Below are positions 1-5,667 of a stretch of DNA of 13,211 bases, piece after piece. The translations under genes and the position numbers were made by a program. The notes below the pieces were generated by a model that saw only the letters and a list, made by a program, of their open reading frames with translations, was not told where the DNA came from and searched no databases. The DNA comes from JBEKZQ01 sp049509675 (GTDB lineage Bacteria; Planctomycetota; Planctomycetia; Pirellulales; Thermoguttaceae): contig JBEKZQ010000147.1 in assembly GCA_049509675.1 (NCBI GenBank), forward strand, positions 1 to 13,211, read 5' to 3'. The stretch's first letter is position 1; the number at the start of each line of letters is the position of its first letter.

Positions 1-309
1 CCGGCCGATCCCTTCCGCAGCATGGCCCGGGCATACAGCAGCATTTTCATCTGCCGCGCGGACGACGGCAAGGAGGCGTACATCGAGCAGATGGCCGCGC
101 GCTTCCAGATCGACGGCATCCTCTACCATGACGCCAAGACCTGCCCGAACAACTCCAACAGCCGCTACGGCCTGCCGCAGCGCCTGCACGAGAAGCTGAG
201 CAAGCCGTACCTGGTCATCAACGGCGACCTGAACGACCTGCGCCTGTACTCGGAAGAGCAGACGCGGACGAATATCGAGGCGTTCGTGGAGCAACTGATG
301 CAGCCATGA
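1..309 (+). CDS. 2-hydroxyacyl-CoA dehydratase / benzoyl-CoA reductase-like subunit, C-terminal part
   Basis: Partial gene, open at the left edge: the frame reads without a stop from position 1, so the Met codon at 22 is internal and not the start. About 102 residues remain. The tail has the pattern of the HgdB/HgdC-type dehydratase subunit D family (2-hydroxyglutaryl-CoA dehydratase and benzoyl-CoA reductase): a Cys-containing stretch (AKTCPNNSNSRYG), a strand ending in VINGDLND, and the closing helix with EEQTRTNIEAFVEQL. Family members bind a [4Fe-4S] cluster and eliminate water from, or reduce, an acyl-CoA by a ketyl-radical route after one-electron priming by an ATP-driven activator. That activator is encoded next, overlapping by ATGA, which strongly supports the call. 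Which acyl-CoA is used cannot be told from the tail alone. Confidence 0.82.
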   Translation, partial: PADPFRSMARAYSSIFICRADDGKEAYIEQMAARFQIDGILYHDAKTCPNNSNSRYGLPQRLHEKLSKPYLVINGDLNDLRLYSEEQTRTNIEAFVEQLMQP

Positions 310-1097
310 GCTACTTCTGCGGCATCGACATCGGCGCTTCGGCGGCCAAGCTGGTGATCATCGACCGCGACCGGCAGACGGCAGCCAAAGCCGTGCAGCG
401 CTCGGGGGTGGACTACGCGGCGACCGCGCGCCGCTTGCTGGACGAGGCGCTCGGCGCCGCTCGCTTGACCGAGTCGCAGATTCACCGCTCTCTGGCGACG
501 GGTTACGGCCGGGACAACGTCGCCTGGGCGTGCGGGAAGATGACCGAGATCGCCTGCCACGGCCGAGGCGCGTTCCACTTCTTTCGCCGCCCGATGACCG
601 TGATCGACATCGGCGCCCAGGACAGCAAGGTCATTCATCTCGACCAGTCCGGCTGCCGCACCAGCTTCAAGATGAATCGCAAGTGCGCGGCCGGCACCGG
701 CGCGTTCCTCGAGGAGATCGCCTGCCGTCTGGACCTTCCCCTGTCGGACCTGAACGGCCTGGCCCAGCGTTCTACCAGGGAATCGGCGCTGGGGAGCTTC
801 TGCACGGTGTTCGCCGCGACGGAAATCCTGGAGAAGATCCGTGCCGGCGAAAAGATCGAGGACATCGTCAAAGGGGCGTTCCGTTCCGTCGTGAAGCGGG
901 TCCTGGAAATGGATACGGTGGACGGCACGCTGGTCATGACCGGCGGCGTGGTGGCCCACAACCCCGTGCTGGCTGGCCTGGTCGAAGAATCCTTCGGCCG
1001 CCCGGTGCTCGTACCGCCGGAGCCGCAGTTCGTCGGGGCTCTGGGCGCGGCCCTGTTTGCTCTGGAGACGGCAGAAAAGGAAATATCGCCATGCTGA
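306..1097 (+). CDS. Acyl-CoA dehydratase activase (BadF/BadG/BcrA/BcrD ATPase family)
   Basis: 263 aa, the normal length for the ASKHA-fold activators such as HgdC. The N-terminal phosphate-binding loop reads GIDIGASAAK (residues 6-15) and a second nucleotide loop is VIDIGAQDSK (99-108). Two cysteines sit in the family's cluster motifs, KCAAGTG (C127) and SFCTVFA (C166). These are the same positions as the bridging [4Fe-4S] ligands of the Acidaminococcus homodimer (family knowledge). The adenosine-binding region is MTGGVVAHN (211-219). The role is to hydrolyse ATP and inject one low-potential electron into the dehydratase encoded just upstream. The start overlaps the preceding stop as ATGA and the end overlaps the next gene by 7 nt, so the three genes are probably co-translated. 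The cluster is oxygen-sensitive in characterised members, which hints at anoxic or microoxic use. Confidence 0.93.
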   Translation: MSYFCGIDIGASAAKLVIIDRDRQTAAKAVQRSGVDYAATARRLLDEALGAARLTESQIHRSLATGYGRDNVAWACGKMTEIACHGRGAFHFFRRPMTVIDIGAQDSKVIHLDQSGCRTSFKMNRKCAAGTGAFLEEIACRLDLPLSDLNGLAQRSTRESALGSFCTVFAATEILEKIRAGEKIEDIVKGAFRSVVKRVLEMDTVDGTLVMTGGVVAHNPVLAGLVEESFGRPVLVPPEPQFVGALGAALFALETAEKEISPC

Positions 1098-2023
1098 TCG
1101 ACAACCCACCCGTGGAAGTCGCCGACGGTCTTTGGATGCTAGGCACGACTCCCTATCCGGTCTATCTGGCCAGGGGCCGGCGCGAGGGCGCGATCATCGA
1201 AGGTGGCATCAGCGCCCTGGGGCCCATCCTCCGCCGGCAGTTGGCCGAGTTGGGCGCGGGGCCGGATTTCGTGCGGCAGGCGGTCGTCACCCATGCCCAC
1301 CCGGACCATGTCATGGCCATTCCGTTGCTGCGGGAGCTGTTTCCCGGCATCACGGTGGTCGCCTCCGACCGGGCGGCGGCAACCCTGGGCGTCGAAAAGG
1401 CGATCTCCTTCTTCCGGCAAATCGATGCCGCCTTGACCGGCGCGCTGAGCAAGTCGGGCGTGCTCGCGGACGAGCCTCCCCCGCCGCTCCTGCGCGAAAA
1501 TCGCATCGCCGTGGACCGGGTCGTGCGGGAAGGCGACCAGATCGCGGTCGAGGACACCGCCTGGACCGTGCTGGAGACGCCCGGCCATAGCGATTGCAGC
1601 ATCGCCCTGCACGATTCGACCCGCCGCATGCTCGTGATTTCCGATGCCAGCGGCTATTACATGCCGGCTAGCGAAACCTGGTGGCCGGGCTACTTTACCG
1701 ACTACGCCGCCTATCTCCGCTCCGTGCAGCGGCTGGCCGGGCTGGAGGCCGAAATTCTCTGCCTGAGCCACAACGGCGCCATCCGTGGGGGCGAGGCCGT
1801 CCGCTCCTACTTCGCCCGCGCAATCGCCGCCACGCGGCAGTACCACGACCGCATCGTGACGGAGGCCCGCTCGGGCAAGCCGTCGCGGCAAATCGCCGAA
1901 GAACTCGGCGCCGAGATCCACCGGCAGACTCCGCTCCTGCCGTTGGATTTCTTCCAGAAGAACTGCGGACTGTTGGTGAAGCAGTCGCTCAAGCACGAGG
2001 GAATCTCTGCGGAGAAGAAATGA
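1091..2023 (+). CDS. MBL-fold metallo-hydrolase
   Basis: 310 aa cytoplasmic protein of the metallo-beta-lactamase fold. The metal-binding signature THAHPDH gives H68, H70, D72 and H73. Further ligands expected in the fold are present: H166 in ETPGHSD, D185 in VISDASG and H227 in CLSHNG. A C-terminal helical extension of about 80 residues follows the core, as in LACTB2-like or thioesterase-like members. The ATG at 1091 was chosen because it overlaps the activase stop by 7 nt, has an AAGG-type purine stretch about 10 nt upstream and begins at the family's N-terminal strand; the much longer frame back to 530 only shadows the activase. In this operon it may hydrolyse an acyl thioester or a lactone, but the substrate is unknown and the assignment rests on context. 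Confidence 0.88.
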   Translation: MLIDNPPVEVADGLWMLGTTPYPVYLARGRREGAIIEGGISALGPILRRQLAELGAGPDFVRQAVVTHAHPDHVMAIPLLRELFPGITVVASDRAAATLGVEKAISFFRQIDAALTGALSKSGVLADEPPPPLLRENRIAVDRVVREGDQIAVEDTAWTVLETPGHSDCSIALHDSTRRMLVISDASGYYMPASETWWPGYFTDYAAYLRSVQRLAGLEAEILCLSHNGAIRGGEAVRSYFARAIAATRQYHDRIVTEARSGKPSRQIAEELGAEIHRQTPLLPLDFFQKNCGLLVKQSLKHEGISAEKK

Positions 2024-2040
2024 TACACAACGCAACCGTT

Positions 2041-2107
2041 CACCTGTCAATCTTCGATTGACGGGTGCCACTGCTGGGCAAGCCAGCAGTGGCACCCAGC
2101 CCGTCAA
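2041..2107. repeat. Overlapping hairpin cluster (REP-like or attenuator-like)
   Basis: The 132-bp gap between the hydrolase and the synthase genes holds nested palindromes. A first stem pairs 2041-2052 with 2056-2067 (12 bp including one T-G pair, loop TTC). A second, perfect 15-bp stem pairs GGGTGCCACTGCTGG (2063-2077) with 2083-2097 around a 5-nt loop. A third option pairs TTGACGGG (2058-2065) with CCCGTCAA (2100-2107). The first and second stems share 2063-2067, so only one can form fully. No T-run follows, so a classic intrinsic terminator is not evident. The perfection of the 15-bp stem suggests a dispersed palindromic repeat. Confidence 0.7.
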
Positions 2108-2155
2108 AGCAAGCTTGGCGGAGCACCAGCCAATAACCACAAGCCACTGACACCC

Positions 2156-3154
2156 ATGCAGTCCCGTATCCTCGGCACCGGCCGTTGCGTCCCGCCCCGC
2201 ATCGTGACGAACTTTGACGTCATGAAGATGATGCAGACTACCGACGAGTTCATCGTCGAGCGGACGGGGGTCCGCCGCCGCCGGTACGCGGAGGCCGGCG
2301 TGTCGGCTTCCGACCTGGCGGCGCCGGCCTGCCGCGAGGCGGTGGCCGACGCCGGCCTGGCCCTCGAACAGATCGACCTGCTGATCATGAACACGATCAC
2401 CCCCGACCACGCCGACCCTGGCTGCGCCTTCTTCCTCCAGGCAAAGCTCGGCCTGGCCGGCATCCCGGTGTTGGACATCAAGCAGCAGTGTGCCGGGCTG
2501 ATTTACGGCCTGTCGCTGGCCGATCACTTTATCCGTGCAGGCACGTACCGCCACGTGCTGATCGCCTGCGCCGAAGTTCTCTCCACGCGCATCGACGGCT
2601 CCTATGACGGCCGGAACATCGCCATCCTCCTGGGCGACGGCGCGGGCGCCGTGGTCGCGGGCCCGGCCGCCGACGACGGCCCGGCAGTCCTCTCGACCAT
2701 CCTCCATGCCGACGGCCGCTATGCCAAGGCCCTGTACACGGCCGCTCCCGGCAGCGGCCTGGACCGCAAGGAACACGTCACCAAGGACGACATCGACGCG
2801 GGCCGGGTCCACTTCCGCATGGACGGCAAGACCGTCTTCCAAAACGGCGTAGACAAGATGTCGGGCGCCGTGTTCGAGACTATCGAGGCCAACGGGCTTT
2901 CGCTCGACCAGATCGACTGCCTGGTGCCCCATCAGGCGAACCTCCGCATGCTGGAAGCGATCGTCGAGCGCGTGGGCATTCCGCGCGCAAAGGTCTATGT
3001 AAACGTCGAGGAGTACGGCAACATCGCCTCGGCCTCGCTGCCAATCGCCCTGCACGAGGCCCGGCAGACCGGCATGATTCGCCCGGGCAGCCTGGTGCTC
3101 CTGGTCGCGTTCGGTTCCGGGTTCGTCTGGGGGGCGGTGCTGGTGAGAATGTAG
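2156..3154 (+). CDS. 3-oxoacyl-ACP synthase III-like (FabH/KAS III family) enzyme
   Basis: 332 aa, typical KAS III length. The catalytic triad is complete: C112 in KQQCAGL, H259 in VPHQAN and N289 in YGNIAS, the same spacing class as FabH. Other FabH marks are TTDEFIVERTGVRRRRY (28-44), LLGDGAGAVV (158-167) and the C-terminal glycine-rich AFGSGFVWGAVLV. It would condense an acyl-CoA starter with malonyl-ACP, or carry out a related Claisen condensation, in the cytoplasm. The start is the first ATG in the frame that gives the family N-terminus (QSRILGTGRCVP); there is no clear Shine-Dalgarno sequence. It lies 132 bp after the hydrolase gene on the same strand, with a hairpin repeat between them, so it may be transcribed with the dehydratase genes. 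Whether it serves housekeeping lipid synthesis or a specialised product is not determined. Confidence 0.93.
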   Translation: MQSRILGTGRCVPPRIVTNFDVMKMMQTTDEFIVERTGVRRRRYAEAGVSASDLAAPACREAVADAGLALEQIDLLIMNTITPDHADPGCAFFLQAKLGLAGIPVLDIKQQCAGLIYGLSLADHFIRAGTYRHVLIACAEVLSTRIDGSYDGRNIAILLGDGAGAVVAGPAADDGPAVLSTILHADGRYAKALYTAAPGSGLDRKEHVTKDDIDAGRVHFRMDGKTVFQNGVDKMSGAVFETIEANGLSLDQIDCLVPHQANLRMLEAIVERVGIPRAKVYVNVEEYGNIASASLPIALHEARQTGMIRPGSLVLLVAFGSGFVWGAVLVRM

Positions 3155-3161
3155 CTTGACG

Positions 3162-3296
3162 GCATTGCCTCGCATCGGCTGCCCGATAGACCTCCTTCTA
3201 TTCACGCCCTCAGAGGTCGGCCGTTGGAGATCATGCAGGAACCATGTCGTGGCCGAGGCTTTTGAACAAGGGAAAGTCCTCTATGAGCGACATTGA
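3162..3296 (+). pseudogene. C-terminal remnant of a MNT-type nucleotidyltransferase
   Basis: A fossil starting only a few bases after the synthase stop. The + frame at 3162 reads a peptide with PIDLLLFTPSEV, then NHVVAEAFEQGKVLYERH and a TGA at 3294-3296. This matches my knowledge of the C-terminal end of small nucleotidyltransferase-domain proteins of the minimal-nucleotidyltransferase (MNT/HEPN toxin-antitoxin-like) kind, which end in a strand like DLLLFTP-E-V and a helix ending GxVLYER. The N-terminal catalytic GSxAxG part is missing, and there is no start codon in a sensible place. So it is a truncated remnant, probably left by insertion or deletion at the border with the synthase gene. 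The call rests on a short stretch and needs a profile search. Confidence 0.5.
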
Positions 3297-3341
3297 CCAC
3301 GCGCGCCCTCTTGGATATGGCGAAGGGCGATCTTAGTCCCC

Positions 3342-3575
3342 TTTTCCTCCCCGGGGCGTGATGACAGCTTGGTCGAGGTCGGCCCCTTGCTGGCGATGGT
3401 TGGCGACTGGCACGGTCTGCTTGACAGCGCCCTACGGGAGGAGGGGTTGAAGGAGTTGCGTGGGCGCGGCCGCACGGGCCGGCCACTGGGAGACGAGTCG
3501 TTCCTGGAGCGTTTGGAGGGTCTTGTTGGTCGCGTCCTGAAACCGCAGAAAGGCGGGCGGCCCAAAAACAAGTGA
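3342..3575 (+). pseudogene. C-terminal remnant of a REP-associated tyrosine transposase (RAYT, Y1-type)
   Basis: About 70 residues in one frame carry the characteristic C-terminal end of planctomycete-type RAYT proteins. They read a GRDDSLVEVGPLL stretch, an acidic helix (ALREEGLKELRG), then RTGRPLGDESFLERLE and the basic close KGGRPKNK. The frame stays open back to 3297, but the sequence before about 3342 no longer resembles the family. The catalytic HUH motif and tyrosine, which lie in the missing N-terminal part, are absent, so it cannot transpose. RAYTs are single-copy domesticated enzymes tied to REP hairpins, and several hairpin repeats in this window (2041-2107, 3615-3646, 7977-8022, 8679-8814) could be relics of such activity. 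A TTG at 3369 could serve as a start, but a functional protein is unlikely. Confidence 0.62.
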
Positions 3576-3614
3576 AACCCATATTGTGTCCCGATTCCGA
3601 TTCAACCCCGATTC

Positions 3615-3646
3615 AAGAAGAGGGTCGGAACGTGGTCCCTCTTCTT
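3615..3646. repeat. Hairpin after RAYT remnant; possible terminator of the minus-strand membrane gene
   Basis: Perfect 10-bp inverted repeat: AAGAAGAGGG (3615-3624) against CCCTCTTCTT (3637-3646) with a 12-nt loop. It lies 4 bp beyond the stop codon of the minus-strand gene and 39 bp beyond the RAYT stop. No T-run follows on the minus strand, so it is either a weak terminator or a RAYT-linked palindrome. The loop contains GTCGGAAC, related to the GGGTCAGAAC element at 4116-4125. Confidence 0.55.
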
Positions 3647-3650
3647 CAAA

Positions 3651-4052
3651 TTATTGAGAATCCAAACCAGCGAGGAAGCCCTTAAGAAATGGGGCAAGGT
3701 CCTGTTTCCTTTTCAAAAGTACACTGTGAAGGATTCGTTGAAACTGAAACAGCAAATAACCCCACAACGCGCAGAAGTAAAAGAACGTAGCAGATTGATA
3801 AACGCTAAACCCATCATAGACCCAGAATACAATCATCCCAGCTGTAGCAAGAGGTACGAGACGCAACTTCAACGCAATGGGGCGAGTTCCGCCGAAGGAA
3901 AACAGAATCCCATTCAATAACCACAACTTTCCGGCAAAGTAAGCAATAATCGGCACAATAATAAGGGGAGCAACGTCGTAAAGCAGTAAGAACAAAAGGA
4001 ACAACGGACCGAGAATCCAATTCATCATTCGGACAGACTGCTCATCCGTCAT
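3651..4052 (-). CDS. Small multi-pass membrane protein of unknown function
   Basis: 133 aa, not recognised. After a short charged N-terminus (MTDEQSVRMMN) the protein has three or four hydrophobic segments, near residues 12-36, 36-53, 63-82 and 86-108. It ends in a basic and then mixed cytoplasmic-looking tail (LLKRKQDLAPFLKG). The ATG at 4052 has a plausible Shine-Dalgarno GGGAG about 9 nt upstream (complement of 4062-4066), which supports both start and strand. Base composition is visibly richer in A+T than the flanking genes, and codon use is less GC-biased, suggesting recent acquisition. It stands alone, between a decayed transposase on one side and a RAYT-type boundary motif on the other. 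No function can be assigned. Confidence 0.6.
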   Translation of the reverse strand: MTDEQSVRMMNWILGPLFLLFLLLYDVAPLIIVPIIAYFAGKLWLLNGILFSFGGTRPIALKLRLVPLATAGMIVFWVYDGFSVYQSATFFYFCALWGYLLFQFQRILHSVLLKRKQDLAPFLKGFLAGLDSQ

Positions 4053-4094
4053 TTTCGGAGACTCCCAAAAGTCGGTGTGCAGACCGGAACATTC

Positions 4095-4125
4095 GACTGA
4101 AAAAGACTGAAAAAGGGGTCAGAAC
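4095..4125. repeat. Tandem GACTGAAAAA pair plus GGGGTCAGAAC boundary motif
   Basis: Two perfect head-to-tail copies of GACTGAAAAA (4095-4104, 4105-4114) run straight into GGGGTCAGAAC (4115-4125). The last ten bases match GGGTCGGAAC at 3622-3631 at nine of ten positions, in direct orientation. The two motifs bracket the AT-richer membrane-protein gene. I associate GGGTCAGAAC-type words with RAYT surroundings in planctomycete genomes (recollection, not checked). Confidence 0.5.
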
Positions 4126-4447
4126 TATTTTTCATTCCGTATGGTCTTTCCTGGCCGGTTCTGGCGGGCAACATACATGACTCTTGGCAGGAACGGCCCG
4201 GTTTTGCTTCCCCTCATCTCGCCATTTTACTCGACAAAGAGGATCCTCCATAGGGGGCACCGGTCCCTCCGGCAATTGCTCGTCGCGCGGCGACCGGACA
4301 GCCGTGGCCATCCGCGCCATCCCCGGAACGCACGGTTTGCCCTAGAAATTGGGCCGCGCGATGTGCTAGGCTGTTGGGCAATGCTCAGCGGCGCACAGGA
4401 GAAAGATTTCCGCGACCATCTCGCTTTGCGACCGGTCGGCGGCGGCG

Positions 4448-4466
4448 AAGAGCCCAGGCAGCTCTT
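4448..4466 (-). terminator. Weak stem-loop after the beta-helix gene
   Basis: On the minus strand, 6 nt past the TAG stop of the beta-helix gene, AAGAGC and GCTCTT pair around a 7-nt loop. The T-run expected of an intrinsic terminator is missing, so this is only a possible transcript end. Confidence 0.25.
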
Positions 4467-4472
4467 TCTCTT

Positions 4473-5642
4473 CTACCGGCCACCTCCAAACTGGTACGCG
4501 CCGACGTCCAACGGGCCGCCCGCCGCTCTGGGCTCGCCCTTGCACGGGTGGACGTACTGTTGGGTGGGCGTCAGATCGAAGTCGCCGAATTTCCCAGCCG
4601 GCACGCCCTTGCCAATGCACGGCGAGTCGGCCGTGAGGTGGTAGTCGTACTTGGCCGGGTTTGCCAGCCCAGCCTCGGCCACGGTCTTGAAGAGCAGGTT
4701 GCCGGCCGCCTCGACCTTGGGCCAATTCGTCAGCGGCACCTTCCCGATGCACAGGTTGTTGCGGAGGATGGGCACGAGGCCCTCGGGGCTCTTCTCCACG
4801 CGCACGAAGAAGGAGTTCGCGTGGCGGTGCTCGTAAACCATCGTGTTGTTGACCACGCACAGTGCGTTCCGCGCGTGCTTGACGCCCTCCATGCCGTAGG
4901 CGATCACGCGGTCGTTGTGGCCCCGGGCGCCCTTGTGCAGCAGGTTGCCGATGACGACCACCACGCCGCCGTTGGGGAAATCGGCCACGGCGCTGCCGGT
5001 GCCGTTCTCGTCGGTAATGCGGTTGTAGAGCAGCCAGCTTTCCTTCGCCCGGCTCTTCAGCAGGTGCCCTTCGATCACGTCGGTCGAGTAGTTGTGGCGG
5101 AAGACGAGCTTCGTGCAGCGCTCGCCGATGTAGAGGGAATGCGTGGCAGGATTGTCCACGGGTCCGCAATGCTCGAACTCGCAACCCTCGAAGAGCATCT
5201 CGCCGTTGCCGCCCAGGATGCCGTTCTCGCAGTCGTAGAAGCGGCAGTTGCGCACCGTGAGGTTCTTTCCCTCCGGCCGCATGCCGGCGCCGTTGCGGTC
5301 GCGGACTCGCGCCTCCGAGAACTCGATGTTCTCCACGGTGAGGTCGCTGCCCGTCACTACCCAAATGGCCTTGCCGCCGGCGTCTCTGCCGTGGGCCGCG
5401 AGTTTGGCGCGGCCGTTGCCGACGCCGCGGATGGTGAGATGGTTGGCGCGGATCGTGGCCACGTCGCCAGCGTACACGCCGGCCTGGATTTCGATGGTAT
5501 CGCCGTCGCGGGCGGCCTGGATCGCCTGCGATGGCCTGGCGAACTGTTGCTGCGGCCCGACCTTCAGCGTTGCGGCCGCCGCGGCGGTAATCAGAGAGAA
5601 GAACACGGCAGAGAGACTGCCGGAGAGGATCAAGCGGTTCAT
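4473..5642 (-). CDS. Secreted right-handed parallel beta-helix protein
   Basis: 389 aa. The N-terminus (MNRLILSGSLSAVFFSLITA followed by an alanine run) is a Sec signal peptide, likely cut near residue 23-24. The mature protein opens with KVGPQQQFARPSQAIQAARDG, the usual entry of pectate-lyase-like/DUF1565 beta-helix proteins. It continues as short repeats of the type LTIRG-G, LTVENIEFS, LTVRNCRFYDC and LFEGCEFEHC, whose N, C and F side-chain stacks are typical of beta-helix coils. The C-terminal end (DSPCIGKGVP, DVGAYQF) is common in such proteins. Such proteins bind or cleave polysaccharides; no catalytic set could be assigned, so the role is open. The ATG at 5642 fits the signal peptide and has GGGAAAGG 8-15 nt upstream; the frame extends further but only through the end of the upstream gene. 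The gap to that gene is 25 bp, so the two form an operon. Confidence 0.88.
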   Translation of the reverse strand: MNRLILSGSLSAVFFSLITAAAAATLKVGPQQQFARPSQAIQAARDGDTIEIQAGVYAGDVATIRANHLTIRGVGNGRAKLAAHGRDAGGKAIWVVTGSDLTVENIEFSEARVRDRNGAGMRPEGKNLTVRNCRFYDCENGILGGNGEMLFEGCEFEHCGPVDNPATHSLYIGERCTKLVFRHNYSTDVIEGHLLKSRAKESWLLYNRITDENGTGSAVADFPNGGVVVVIGNLLHKGARGHNDRVIAYGMEGVKHARNALCVVNNTMVYEHRHANSFFVRVEKSPEGLVPILRNNLCIGKVPLTNWPKVEAAGNLLFKTVAEAGLANPAKYDYHLTADSPCIGKGVPAGKFGDFDLTPTQQYVHPCKGEPRAAGGPLDVGAYQFGGGR

Positions 5643-5667
5643 GGTGATGGCCTTTCCCAACTCGGGT

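Larger units (their letters stand above)
4053..4472. other. 420-bp gap between membrane-protein gene and beta-helix gene
   Basis: No convincing gene. Near 4095-4125 there is a boundary motif, listed separately. Short frames on both strands (+ 4141-4644 and - 4132-4320) have no recognisable domain, overlap each other or the beta-helix gene, and look like chance frames in GC-rich DNA. The stretch 4338-4380 contains GCCC-N8-GGGC around an A+T-rich core (TAGAAATT), which might belong to an old promoter, but no gene starts downstream of it. Confidence 0.5.

Noticed and set aside
1..3154. Ladderane or other named lipid gene cluster
   Set aside because: KAS III and an MBL hydrolase occur in many clusters. 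The radical SAM and desaturase-like genes expected for ladderanes are not seen, so naming a product would be guessing.
1139..3205. 688-codon open frame on the minus strand
   Set aside because: It lies antisense to the hydrolase and ketoacyl synthase, both of which carry complete catalytic motifs. Its protein is low in recognisable structure and is an artefact of GC-rich codon bias.
4132..4644. Small frames on both strands between the membrane gene and the beta-helix gene
   Set aside because: They overlap each other or the beta-helix gene, carry no recognisable domain and lack ribosome binding sites.
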